Below, in pieces: positions 17,907 through 26,879 of a stretch of 64,000 nucleotides of DNA; positions within the stretch are counted from its first letter, which is position 1; every line of letters starts with the position of its first letter. The stretch is from Planctomycetota bacterium (lineage in GTDB: Bacteria > Planctomycetota > Planctomycetia > Planctomycetales > Planctomycetaceae), in NCBI GenBank assembly GCA_016872645.1, contig VGZH01000010.1:20863-84862 (forward strand), read 5' to 3'. The notes under the pieces are model-generated. The model ran no database searches. It worked only from the letters and a program-made list of their open reading frames with translations, and had not been told where the DNA came from. Both the position numbers and the translations under genes were made by a program.

Positions 17907-19010
17907 TCAGCCCAGGTCTTTCGGTAACGATGACAACACCTCATTGCCGTCCGGCGTGACAAGCACGTCGTCTTCGATCCGCACGCCGCCGAATCCCGGC
18001 AGATAAATCCCCGGTTCGACGGTCACGATGTTTCCGGGCTGCAGTTCGCCTTCCGCAATGCTGCTGAGTCGGGGTTCCTCGTGAATGTACAGGCCGATGC
18101 CGTGCCCTAACCCGTGGCCGAAGAAGTCGCCGTAGCCAGCCTCTTCGATCACCCTGCGAGCGGCCGAGTCCACCTCTTTGAGCTTGGCTCCGGGGTAGAT
18201 CGCGGCGATGCCGGCAAGCTGAGCTTTGAGCACAACTCCATGAAGTTCCAGAAGTTGGCTGGGGACGGTACCGGTGGCCAAAACACGGGTCAAGTCAGAC
18301 CGATAGCCACTGGGAAGAGCCGCTCCCCAGTCCACGAGCAGGAACGTCGACTCGCTGATTCGGCGCTCGCCAGGTCGATAGTGCGGCATCGCCGATCGGT
18401 CACCTACGGCGATGATCGGTTCGAACGCGGCGCGATCCGCTCCGAGCCGTCGCATGGAGTGTTCCAACTCGTGAGCGACTTGCCGCTCGGTCAGGTCGTC
18501 GGTGAGCGTGGCCTTCATGGCGATGAACGCTCGCTCGGCGATGCGGATAGCGAGCCGGGTGGCGGCGATCTCGTCATCGTCTTTGATTTGGCGGAGCCTC
18601 TCGACAATGTCGGCCAGCGGTTTGATTTCGATTCCCTTGCCGGCATCGGTCTTGTCGATCGCGTCTTGGATTCGAGCACGTTCACTGACGGTCAGGATGT
18701 GCGACTCAACTGCCAGTTTTTGTGGCCGAGCCTTCGCGATCACCGCGGCGGTTTGGTCGTGTGTTTTCGTCTTTTGCGTCCGAATGTCGACTTCCAAACC
18801 TGGGCATTCCTCAGAAATCTGCGTCTGATACCGGCTGTCCGAGATCAGCACGCGGACGCTCGACCCGATGAGCAGTGCGCTGCTGTCCCCCGAAAAGCCG
18901 GTGAGGTAGCTGACGTTCGATACGCCCGTGACGAGCATCGCATCGACTTCGGCCTCGCGAAGGCGTGACAGTAGTTTGTCTTGTCGAGCCAGGAATCGTT
19001 CGGGTGGCAT
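17907..19010 (-). CDS. Xaa-Pro aminopeptidase/dipeptidase, M24B family
   Basis: 367 aa from the ATG at 19010, with AGAGGA 6 nt upstream. Removes or cleaves peptides with proline at the second position. N-terminal creatinase-like domain (MLVTGVSNVSYLTGFSG) then pita-bread catalytic domain. The five metal ligands are visible: Asp in LLVDWGAA, Asp in YRSDLTR, His in GHGLGHGIG, Glu in TVEPGIY, Glu in RIEDDV. It is the first gene of the leftward pepP-accB-accC set; elongation factor P, often found between, is absent. Confidence 0.92.
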   Translation of the reverse strand: MPPERFLARQDKLLSRLREAEVDAMLVTGVSNVSYLTGFSGDSSALLIGSSVRVLISDSRYQTQISEECPGLEVDIRTQKTKTHDQTAAVIAKARPQKLAVESHILTVSERARIQDAIDKTDAGKGIEIKPLADIVERLRQIKDDDEIAATRLAIRIAERAFIAMKATLTDDLTERQVAHELEHSMRRLGADRAAFEPIIAVGDRSAMPHYRPGERRISESTFLLVDWGAALPSGYRSDLTRVLATGTVPSQLLELHGVVLKAQLAGIAAIYPGAKLKEVDSAARRVIEEAGYGDFFGHGLGHGIGLYIHEEPRLSSIAEGELQPGNIVTVEPGIYLPGFGGVRIEDDVLVTPDGNEVLSSLPKDLG

Positions 19011-19184
19011 AGTTTTCCTCTGAAGGTGGACACGGATCGTAGACCAATCGGTTACGATCGCCAACAAATCTCGGTTTCTGGTCGATCGCCTTCGTATTTC
19101 GCGTTCGAGTGCGGACATTTTTGAGCTGGGCCGTCGGTCGTGCCGCCGCCGCGCGATTCTGCCGCCCCATTTCCAACGAGGCCA

Positions 19185-19919
19185 ATGGTGCGACTTCCTG
19201 TCATGCGTGGCGTCATTGACCGCAGGATTCTGGTCAATTACCGAGTCGATCCGACCGTGCTGGCTCCGCTGTTGCCAGCTCCTTTTCGACCGAAAATAGT
19301 GCGTGGTTTCGGGCTGGTGGGGATTTGCTTGATCCGGCTTAAGGAAATCCGCCCGTCATTTTTGCCATCGTGGCTGGGAGTTTCCTCCGAGAACGCCGCG
19401 CATCGCACGGCCGTCGAATGGGACGAAGATGGATCGACTCGCGGGGGAGTCTACGTCCGCCGCCGCGATACAAACTCGTGGCTCAACACGCTGGTCGGCG
19501 GACGGCTGTTTCCCGGATTCCACCACCATGCGACTTTCGAGGTTCGAGAATCCCCCGAGACTCTGGCGGTAACAATGCGGAGCGACGATGACGCGACCAG
19601 CCTGAGCGTTCGCGGACACCTCACCCCAAAATGGTCACCGACGTCGGTGTTCTCGTCGCTTTCCGAGGCGTCGGCGTTCTTTGAGGCGGGGGCGATCGGC
19701 TACTCTGCAACTCCGGTGGCTTCGCGGTTTCAAGGACTCGAACTGCGCTGCAGCCACTGGTACGTCGATCCACTGGAGGTCGAGGAAGTCCGCTCGAACT
19801 TCTTCGAGAACTCATCACTGTTTCCGAAAGGCTCGATCGAGTTCGACTGTGCCTTGCTGATGCGAAACATCGCTCACGAATGGCATGAGCAAGCCGATCT
19901 GTGCTGCGCGGCTGCATGA
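19185..19919 (+). CDS. DUF2071 (YqjF-like) family protein
   Basis: 244 aa from the ATG at 19185; a GTG at 19140 would add 15 residues. No membrane span or signal peptide. The pattern NYRVDPTVLAPLLPAPFRP near the start, then SWLNTLVGGRLFPGF in the middle, is that of DUF2071/YqjF proteins, which adopt an acetoacetate-decarboxylase-like fold; their reaction is not known. It lies head to head with pepP (175 nt apart) and 61 nt before larB, so it may share a transcript with the downstream genes. Confidence 0.75.
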   Translation: MVRLPVMRGVIDRRILVNYRVDPTVLAPLLPAPFRPKIVRGFGLVGICLIRLKEIRPSFLPSWLGVSSENAAHRTAVEWDEDGSTRGGVYVRRRDTNSWLNTLVGGRLFPGFHHHATFEVRESPETLAVTMRSDDDATSLSVRGHLTPKWSPTSVFSSLSEASAFFEAGAIGYSATPVASRFQGLELRCSHWYVDPLEVEEVRSNFFENSSLFPKGSIEFDCALLMRNIAHEWHEQADLCCAAA

Positions 19920-19980
19920 GTCACCGGCGGTCGATAGACTGCGAACTTGATTTTCGTTTTCCCCAAGAGGCTGCTACCTC

Positions 19981-20670
19981 GTGACCACACCCGCTACTGC
20001 TATCACGGACTCTGCGAGAGTCGATCTGGATCGCCAACGTCGCTGCGGTTTTCCAGAGGTTGTTTACTGCGAAGGGAAGAGCGTCGAGGCGGTCGAGCAG
20101 ATTTTTGAGGCACTCGTCGCCGCCGGCCAAGACGCGTTCGCGACTCGTGCCTCAGCCGAGCAATCGGCCGCGATTCAGCGGCGTTTTCCTCAGGCGATGC
20201 TCAATTTGGTGGCACGCACGATCCGAGTTCCGTTGCCCGGCAAGCATCCGCCGGTTGGCAAAGTCGCGGTCGTGACGGCCGGCACGTCGGATCGCCCCGT
20301 GGCAGAAGAAGCGCTGGAAACGCTGCACTGGATGGGCTGTGCGGTTGAGCGAATTGAGGATGTCGGAGTCGCCGGGCCGCAGCGGCTGTTGGCGGTCGTG
20401 CCGCAGCTTCAGGATTGCGACGTGGTAGTTGTCGTCGCCGGAATGGAAGGTGCGCTGCCGTCGGTGGTCGGCGGTCACGTCGCTTGTCCGGTGATCGCAG
20501 TGCCGACGAGCGTTGGTTACGGTGCGTCGTTCGGCGGCATCGCCGCACTGCTGGGAATGCTGAACAGCTGCGCGGCCAATGTGACGGTTGTGAACATCGA
20601 CGCAGGATTCAAGGCGGGATATGTGGCGGGAATGATCGCGAAGCAGAAGTCAGAAGGCAGAAAGCAGTAG
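19981..20670 (+). CDS. larB: Nickel-pincer cofactor biosynthesis protein LarB
   Basis: 229 aa, start GTG at 19981 with AAGAGG upstream. LarB carboxylates and hydrolyses nicotinic acid adenine dinucleotide to start synthesis of the pincer cofactor used by LarA. The PurE-like C-terminal domain shows VAVVTAGTSDRPVAEEA, VVVAGMEGALPSVVGG and PTSVGYGASFGGIAALLGML; the N-terminal part has RCGFPEVVYCEGKS, which is typical. No LarC or LarE gene follows; the next gene begins 8 nt downstream. It is the natural partner of the LarA-like protein at 282. Confidence 0.93.
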   Translation: MTTPATAITDSARVDLDRQRRCGFPEVVYCEGKSVEAVEQIFEALVAAGQDAFATRASAEQSAAIQRRFPQAMLNLVARTIRVPLPGKHPPVGKVAVVTAGTSDRPVAEEALETLHWMGCAVERIEDVGVAGPQRLLAVVPQLQDCDVVVVVAGMEGALPSVVGGHVACPVIAVPTSVGYGASFGGIAALLGMLNSCAANVTVVNIDAGFKAGYVAGMIAKQKSEGRKQ

Positions 20671-20678
20671 GCAGTTTC

Positions 20679-21527
20679 ATGCGGATGATCGACCAACTTC
20701 CGTCGGCACCGGTTCGGCCGGCGGACGCACACAAGGGGACGTTTGGGCGAGTGCTCGTGATCGGCGGCAGCCGTGGCATGTCCGGTGCGACGAGTCTGGC
20801 TGGCCTGGGAGCGTTGCGCGGAGGAGCGGGCTTGGTCTACCTCGCCGTTCCCAGCGAGATTCTACCGGTCGTCGCCGCGATGGAGCCGTCGTACTTGACG
20901 ATTCCGCTGGCGACCGACGAGGAACACGGCTGCCTCTCAGCCGATGGGCTTAAAGGGTTGAGAACGGCGTGCGTGGGGAAGGATGCCCTTGCGCTCGGAC
21001 CTGGATTGGGCCAGTCACGCGGTGTGGCAACGATCGTAAACTCATTGTTCTCAGAAGTATCGCAGCCGATGGTGGTCGATGCCGATGCTTTGAATGTGCT
21101 CGCGCCGCAGAGGGCCGCTGGGCCACGGATTCTTACGCCGCATCCGGGCGAGTTCGCTCGACTGATCGGCAGCGACATCGCAACTGTCCAGCAGCAGCGA
21201 GCGAAACTGGCGGCAGAATTCGCGGCGGCTCACCGCGTCATCTTGGTGCTGAAAGGTCAGGGGACCGTCGTCACTGACGGTGATCGCGTTGCGATCAATC
21301 GCACCGGCAATCCGGGGATGGCGACTGGCGGCAGCGGCGATGTCCTGACCGGCTTGATCGCCGCGTTATTGGCTCAAGGAATGCCGGCCTTCGAGGCCGC
21401 GCAGCTCGGAGCGCATCTGCACGGACTGGCCGGAGATCTTGCGGCAGCGGAGTTGTCTCAACCGGCGCTGATCGCGTCGGACCTGCCGAAGTTTTTAGCT
21501 CAAGCTTGGCAACGGTATCTCGGTTGA
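20679..21527 (+). CDS. nnrD: ADP- or ATP-dependent NAD(P)H-hydrate dehydratase
   Basis: 282 aa. Repairs hydrated NADH/NADPH (S-form) with ADP or ATP. Ribokinase-like fold: HKGTFGRVLVIGGSRGMSGA at the N-terminus, AGLVYLAVP, LGPGLGQS, VVDADALN, LTPHPGEFARL, and the catalytic GNPGMATGGSGDVLTGLIAA. Only the dehydratase domain is present; the epimerase half (YjeF N-terminal) is not fused here. It starts 8 nt after larB and probably shares its transcript, though the pairing has no obvious metabolic logic. Confidence 0.92.
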   Translation: MRMIDQLPSAPVRPADAHKGTFGRVLVIGGSRGMSGATSLAGLGALRGGAGLVYLAVPSEILPVVAAMEPSYLTIPLATDEEHGCLSADGLKGLRTACVGKDALALGPGLGQSRGVATIVNSLFSEVSQPMVVDADALNVLAPQRAAGPRILTPHPGEFARLIGSDIATVQQQRAKLAAEFAAAHRVILVLKGQGTVVTDGDRVAINRTGNPGMATGGSGDVLTGLIAALLAQGMPAFEAAQLGAHLHGLAGDLAAAELSQPALIASDLPKFLAQAWQRYLG

Positions 21528-21536
21528 GCGACTCGA

Positions 21537-22724
21537 TCACTTGGCGGCCAGCGGGATCTCCGGGCTGGATGCTTCGGGATGTCGCTTTAGAAGCTCGCTG
21601 AGTTGGAACGAGAAGTATTTTTGCTCAGCGGCCGGTTTCTTGTCAGCCGTGGCATTCGCGACCCAGAGTTTCGTGGATTTCGGTTCGAACAACACGTTGT
21701 GCAAGTTGGACTTCATCGCAACGGGTCGGGACATCAACTCGATCGCCGCTGCGGTATCGAATTTTCCGTGGCCGGCCTGGGCTCGTTCGACCAGCAGCTT
21801 GTAGCGGTCGCCTGCCGAGAGCAGGACGCAGTCCTTCACGGCAGTCGGCAGTAGCGGGTGCGACTCCCCTTGTTTGACAAGCGAGAAGACTCCGGCCGAG
21901 GCTTCCATCCCGACGGCGGTGTTCGTCTTGCCGTCGGCGACGACATAAAAGTACTGGCAGGTGCGGCGATTGTCGCGAAAGATGCTGATCGCGGTGTCGA
22001 GGTCTTTTCCCTTTTCGAGCACTTCGCGGACGAGGAACGCCATCGGGACGCCGGTCCAAAGACCGAGTCCGCCTCCTCCCATTTCGCCGACGCTGACGTG
22101 TTCGGCGTTCATCCCCGTCACCGAGCCGATGAACCCTGCGTAGGTCACGTTGACGAAAGGAATCCCGCCATCCGGTTCAGCGACGACGAGCACGGCGTGT
22201 TCCTGCAGGCCCCAGTCGATGGCGTAGTCGAGCACTCGGCCGTGATACAGCGTGCCGTCTTTCGTGGCAGAGTTGGCAATCGCGAAGCCGCTGCAATGGA
22301 ACAATTCGGGAATGAAATTGCCGGCTCGAGCATCGGACACCTTGAGGCCAGAACCCTCGGCGAGTCCCGCGAGTTCTTCGAAATATTTCTTCGGGACGTA
22401 CTGCTCTTGGATGCCGATGATTAACTCAATGCCGTGCCGCGGCTTGACTTTAAGGCCGGCGACTTCGACAAGAGTCGTCTCACCTTTGACGTCCAGAATG
22501 TTATGCATGTTCGAGCGGACTTTGTCCCGAAGCAGTGCTCCGTGCTGAAAGCCCATTTCGCGGGGAGTCCCTTTCAGGTGCAGTACGTCGTAGCCTTCGA
22601 TCCGTTCCAGCCAGCCTTTTCCGCAGCGAGCCACCGTCTGAGCGGCAACAGGGTCGGACCAGGGTGCCAATACGATCCACATGGCGACACAAGCCAAGGC
22701 CAAGCGAACTCGCGAAGACAGCAT
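21537..22724 (-). CDS. Secreted C45-family autoproteolytic acyltransferase/hydrolase
   Basis: 395 aa with a signal peptide (LACVAMWIVLAP...AVAAQ). It resembles the C45 family (acyl-CoA:6-aminopenicillanate acyltransferase-like, Ntn fold), whose members cleave themselves before a Cys nucleophile; here the candidate is the Cys in LFHCSGFAI, preceded by a signature GNFIPELF. GTPREMGFQHGALL and the GRVLDYAIDWG segment also fit. Substrates in planctomycetes are unknown; amide or phospholipid hydrolysis are options. It converges with nnrD and is followed at its 5' side by the promoter region of the MMPL gene. Confidence 0.75.
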   Translation of the reverse strand: MLSSRVRLALACVAMWIVLAPWSDPVAAQTVARCGKGWLERIEGYDVLHLKGTPREMGFQHGALLRDKVRSNMHNILDVKGETTLVEVAGLKVKPRHGIELIIGIQEQYVPKKYFEELAGLAEGSGLKVSDARAGNFIPELFHCSGFAIANSATKDGTLYHGRVLDYAIDWGLQEHAVLVVAEPDGGIPFVNVTYAGFIGSVTGMNAEHVSVGEMGGGGLGLWTGVPMAFLVREVLEKGKDLDTAISIFRDNRRTCQYFYVVADGKTNTAVGMEASAGVFSLVKQGESHPLLPTAVKDCVLLSAGDRYKLLVERAQAGHGKFDTAAAIELMSRPVAMKSNLHNVLFEPKSTKLWVANATADKKPAAEQKYFSFQLSELLKRHPEASSPEIPLAAK

Positions 22725-22869
22725 GGGAAACTCCTTTAGCTAGCAGTGGACTACCGCGACCAAGAATTGAATGGCAAATGAGGTTATCAACCCCAAATGC
22801 CCGTATCTAGGTTGTTTGGCTGATTGATTGCCAACCGGCAATCCCCGGCAAGAACCCGGTTTGGGGTCA

Positions 22870-22899
22870 TTGACGTTGGAAAATCAAGAGCCGTATCAT
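22870..22899 (+). promoter_or_regulatory. Candidate promoter for the MMPL-selenoprotein operon
   Basis: TTGACG (22870-22875), an 18-nt spacer and TATCAT (22894-22899), about 95 nt before the MMPL start codon. Good agreement with a housekeeping-type promoter; spacing is slightly long. The 260-nt region from 22725 otherwise shows nothing. Confidence 0.45.
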
Positions 22900-22993
22900 C
22901 CGGGCCATGTGATTGGCGGAGAGCTGGTCGCGTCGCCGTTCATTCAGTGATTTCTTTCCCGGCGACTTTCATCACATCGGTAGAATTCCTCGG

Positions 22994-25555
22994 ATGTTTC
23001 AGGACTTCGGCAAGCTGGTATCACGAACGTGGCCGTTGTTGCTGGTCGCTTGGCTGGTGGTTTTGATCGGCCTGAAATTACTGGCTCCATCTTGGGGAAG
23101 TGTGGCCCGCTCCGGCGAATTCGCGTTTTTGCCAAAGGATTCTCCCAGCCTGGCTGCGGAGGAGATTTTCCAAAAGGCATGGGGAACACCGCTTGCCAGC
23201 AACCTGGTGATTGTCGTGCGTCGCGAGAGCTCGCCGACCGGACTGCTCGACGGCGACAAAGCCTTTATCAATGAGGTTTTACGAGAACGGCTACAAAAGA
23301 TTGGCGACGAGGAAACGGCCTTTCTTCAGCCGCAGACTGCACAGCCTGCGAACATTCCTCGACAGGCCAGCGGTGAAGAAGCTGGCTCTGCCGATGAACT
23401 CAAAACCATCGAGGTTCGAACCCTCTCGGACAAATCGGTGGGCCGACTTCTCAACAGCGAAGATAGGCAGGCGTCGCTTGTCCTGATGGAACTTCCGACT
23501 GAGTTCTTGGACTCCCGCAACGCCCGATTGATCGAGCGAGTCGAGAAACTGATCGAGCGCAATGGGGAACTGCAATCCAACGGGCTTGTCCCGAGCGGTC
23601 TGGACTTGGCATTGAGCGGGTCCGCGACGGTTGGCCGGGACATGATGCGGGCAGCGCGTGAAAGCTCGCGAGACACAGAGCACTGGACGGTCTTGCTGGT
23701 CTTGTTCCTGCTGATTCTGATCTACCATGCTCCGCTGATGGCAATAATTCCGCTGATGACCGTTGCGGTCGCCACGGAAATTTCGCTGGCTCTGCTGGCC
23801 TGCCTTGCGCAAGCCGGGGTCGTCAATCTGTTCTCCGGCATCGAAGTCTATGTCAAGGTGCTCAGTTATGGGGTTGGTGTCGATTACTGCTTATTTCTAA
23901 TTGCCCGGTACAGGGAGGAATTAAACGAGGGTGCGACGCTCGACCAAGCGGTAGAGAACTCGCTGGCCAAAGTCGGCCATGCCCTAATCGCGAGCGCCGG
24001 GACAGTCATCTGCGGCATCTTCATGATGTACTTCGCTGAGTTCGGAAAATTCAGTCAAGCGGGGATTGCCATCACCGTTGGCTTGGTGATTGTGTTGATG
24101 GCGGCACTCACATTTTCGCCGGCACTGTTGCGGATGGCCCGGCACTGGGCGTTCTGGCCGCGCCCCACCGGTCAAAGTCTCGTACAGACCGCCGGATGGG
24201 TTTCGGCGACATCGCTATGGTCACGGTTCTTCGAGCGGAACTGGGGGCAACTGGCTTGGACGAAAGTCAGCGACTTGGTGCGATGCCGACCCGGCACCGT
24301 GCTGCTGACCAGTGTCCTGATCATGGCGCCATTTGCCTGGGTCGGCGTGCAGTTTCATGGCCACCTCAGTTATGGCTTGCTTAGCGAATTGCCGCAAGAA
24401 ACCACCAGCGTTGTTGGGGCCGTGGCGGTTGCAGAGCATTATCCTCCGGGAATCGCCGGGCCTATCACGGTGCTCATTCAGGCGGAATCGGGGTCGTTTC
24501 TCGATGAGGATGACGGCAAATTGACCGACCAAGCCAAGGCCATCATCAAAATGCTGACCGAGCAACTTCGAGAACAGCAGGAAGAACTGCAATTAGCCGA
24601 CGTCCGCACGATGTTGCATCCGTTTGGCGGGGGACTTTCCAACATCGCTCATGATGATGCGGCGCGGCAGAGCAGCGATTCGGAAATCCAACTGACAAGC
24701 GGATCGAAGCTGCTCAGCGGTCTTGCCAATAAGTTGGAATCCCAGCGCATGACTCAGCACTACGTCAGTTCCAACGGCGACCTGCAGGGGCGCGTCCTGC
24801 GATTCGATCTTGTCTTGCAAGAGGATCCATTCGCACGCAACAGCATCGCACAATTCGAATCGATTCGCCGTTCGATCGAAGCATCGATTCCGGCAGGAAT
24901 GAAAGTTTTCACACTGGGTCCGACCGCGAGCATTCGTGATCTCAAAGCGGTGACCGACCGCGATCAAATCCGAATCGATATCCTCGTCCTCGGGGGAGTG
25001 TTTTTGATTTTAATGGCGTTGTTGCGGCGACTGACGATCTCGCTGTACCTGATCGTCAGCGTCTTCTTTAGCTATCTGGTGACACTGGGAATGACCTTCG
25101 CCGTCTACTGGCTGATGAATCCTTCCGGGTTTGCGGGGTTGGACTGGAAGGTGCCGATGTTTCTGTTCACGATCCTGATTGCGGTCGGCGAAGACTACAA
25201 CATCTTTTTGATGACTCGCATCGACGAAGAACAACGCCGGCATGGTCCGGTGGTTGGCGTCATCGTCGCCCTGCAAAAGACAGGCAGCATCATTTCGAGT
25301 TGCGGTATCATCATGGCAGGAACATTTTGCTCGCTGCTGGCTGGATCGCTGGTGGGACTCCATCAATTGGGCTTTGCGCTGGCCTTCGGCGTGCTCTTGG
25401 ATACGTTCGTCGTGCGGCCGATTCTCGTGCCGGCATTTCTGGTGCTGCTGTACGACGGGCGTCTGAAAAGCCTCAAACATTTGCTGGCTCGCGCTGACCA
25501 ACCATTGTCATCTGCGGCCGAAGTGACTCAACCCGTGGATGTGGGAGGCGAATGA
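22994..25555 (+). CDS. MMPL/RND-superfamily membrane transporter
   Basis: 853 aa. Two similar halves, each with one N-terminal span, a large extracytoplasmic loop and a block of about five spans: first block around residues 225-390 (VLLVLFLLILIYHAPLMAII), second around 670-835 (LVLGGVFLILMALLRRLTIS). The intramembrane Asp segments (YGVGVDYCLFLIARYREE; AVGEDYNIFLMTRIDEEQ) couple export to the proton gradient. Substrates of MMPL proteins are typically lipids or hopanoids. The start at 22994 puts Met before the first span. The stop TGA overlaps the start codons of the next gene (AATGATG), so the two are translationally coupled. Confidence 0.9.
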   Translation: MFQDFGKLVSRTWPLLLVAWLVVLIGLKLLAPSWGSVARSGEFAFLPKDSPSLAAEEIFQKAWGTPLASNLVIVVRRESSPTGLLDGDKAFINEVLRERLQKIGDEETAFLQPQTAQPANIPRQASGEEAGSADELKTIEVRTLSDKSVGRLLNSEDRQASLVLMELPTEFLDSRNARLIERVEKLIERNGELQSNGLVPSGLDLALSGSATVGRDMMRAARESSRDTEHWTVLLVLFLLILIYHAPLMAIIPLMTVAVATEISLALLACLAQAGVVNLFSGIEVYVKVLSYGVGVDYCLFLIARYREELNEGATLDQAVENSLAKVGHALIASAGTVICGIFMMYFAEFGKFSQAGIAITVGLVIVLMAALTFSPALLRMARHWAFWPRPTGQSLVQTAGWVSATSLWSRFFERNWGQLAWTKVSDLVRCRPGTVLLTSVLIMAPFAWVGVQFHGHLSYGLLSELPQETTSVVGAVAVAEHYPPGIAGPITVLIQAESGSFLDEDDGKLTDQAKAIIKMLTEQLREQQEELQLADVRTMLHPFGGGLSNIAHDDAARQSSDSEIQLTSGSKLLSGLANKLESQRMTQHYVSSNGDLQGRVLRFDLVLQEDPFARNSIAQFESIRRSIEASIPAGMKVFTLGPTASIRDLKAVTDRDQIRIDILVLGGVFLILMALLRRLTISLYLIVSVFFSYLVTLGMTFAVYWLMNPSGFAGLDWKVPMFLFTILIAVGEDYNIFLMTRIDEEQRRHGPVVGVIVALQKTGSIISSCGIIMAGTFCSLLAGSLVGLHQLGFALAFGVLLDTFVVRPILVPAFLVLLYDGRLKSLKHLLARADQPLSSAAEVTQPVDVGGE

Positions 25556-26865
25556 TGCGTGGAGCGGCTTGGATCGCATTTTTGATCATCTGCGTTGTGA
25601 CGCTCAGTCACAGGAGTGTGGCCCAAGACTCCATCCCAGGTTGGCACTCGAATCTGGAGGAAGCTCGCAAGCTGGCGGAATCGACGGGCAAGCCCTTGTT
25701 CATCACGTTTCGTTGCGTGCGTTGACCGGAGTGTTGGCTGTGGGATGGGCAGGTTGCTCAGGAAGACCCCGAAATCCGTCAAGCTCGTGCGGACTATATC
25801 TGCGTCCGCGTGACCTCGATGAATCGGGTGGACATTGCGCGCTTCGAGTTTGACTTCGACACGACTTGGGCCGCCTTCTTCACGGACTCGAAGCTGCGCA
25901 TCTACAGCCGGTACGGAGGCCGCGACGAGCATGAACCGGAATCGCGGCTCAGCAAATCATCATTATTGCAAACTATGCGTGAGTCATTGGACGCTCACAA
26001 ATTGGCTCGGGCCACGGTAACCGGCGGGGCCGAGGCTGTGCCGCCAGCGGCGCCGATTTGGCATCCAGAGCCGATTTCGTCGACGACACCGCTCGACATT
26101 CCGCTGCTGAAGAAGAGTCACAACGGCTGTGTTCACTGTCACCAAATTCGTGAATACAGCCTGTTGCAGGCGTATCACGACAAGCGTTTCCAGCGTGAGA
26201 TGTTGTTCACGTATCCGCTGCCCGAATCGCTCGGTATCGAGGTCGACCGCGTTCACGGGCATCGTGTGGCAAAAGTTGGAGATGGTTCCCCAGCCGCCGA
26301 TGCCAAGCTGAGTTCTGGAGACATTATCACCCGCTGCGCAGAAGTGCCGATTCGTTCGGACCTCGACTTGCGGTGGGCGTTGCATCGTCTGCCACCGACG
26401 AGCAAACGAGTGACTCTGCTGGTGGAACGACAAATGTCCAATCTTGGCGATTCAGCGGCGCGTTCCACCGAAATCGTTTTGTCGCTGCCAAACGGGTGGC
26501 GGCAAAGCGAATTGAGTTGGCGCAAGTCCTCCCGCAGCGTTCCTTCGGATTGGGGTTTTCGCGGCGCGGCGCTCGCCAAGTTTGAACGTCGCGAAGCCAA
26601 TTTGCCGGAGTCGGGCTTGGCCATTCGAGTCTTGTCGATCAAGCCGCGAGGATTTGCGCAAGCTCTTGGTCTGCACAAAGGTGACGTCATCACGGGCTTA
26701 GCGGGGGACACACGCGAACGTTCGCTCGACCGACTTCGTTCGGACATGCTGCGACGCTTTGCCCCAGGCGACGAGGTTCGGCTGACAGTCCTCCGGAGCG
26801 AGCAAACGCTGGAACTCAGCGGAAAATTCCCCGCTTGGTTTACGGAAGAAACAACAGTGCCGTGA
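25555..26865 (+). CDS. Trx/CxxCH/PDZ selenoprotein with in-frame TGA (Sec57)
   Basis: 436 aa when the TGA at 25723-25725 is read through. Signal peptide at residues 1-23 (IAFLIICVVTLSHRSVAQ). Thioredoxin-like domain follows: EEARKLAESTGKPLFITFRC, then VR-TGA-PEC, so the redox pair CPEC appears as Sec-Pro-Glu-Cys (Sec57, Cys60). The same frame continues with good coding sequence through a c-type heme-like motif CVHCH (192-196) and two PDZ domains (about 225-285 and 355-430) to a stop at 26865. From memory, a family named Trx7/PDZ domain-containing (seleno)protein exists in planctomycetes and fits. The second ATG (25555) is 6 nt after GGAGG, better placed than 25552. Standard gene finders would report only the part from 25810. 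Confidence 0.85.
25726..25762 (+). promoter_or_regulatory. Possible bacterial SECIS hairpin after the in-frame TGA
   Basis: Just 3' of the TGA, GAGTG (25729-25733) can pair with TGCTC (25755-25759), and CTG (25738-25740) with CAG (25750-25752), leaving a 9-nt loop TGGGATGGG. The loop starts 15 nt after the TGA and has G as its second base, as bacterial SECIS models expect. The stem is short and includes G-U pairs, so this is suggestive only. Confidence 0.35.
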
Positions 26866-26879
26866 TTCGCTCGGAAGAA

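Noticed and set aside
23410..23430. tRNA T-arm-like GGTTCGAACC
   Set aside because: It is inside the MMPL coding sequence and no acceptor or anticodon arms can be formed around it.
25810..26865. PDZ protein beginning at the ATG 25810
   Set aside because: This start cuts a thioredoxin-like domain in half and has no ribosome binding site; the frame extends upstream through the TGA to a signal peptide with a strong ribosome binding site.
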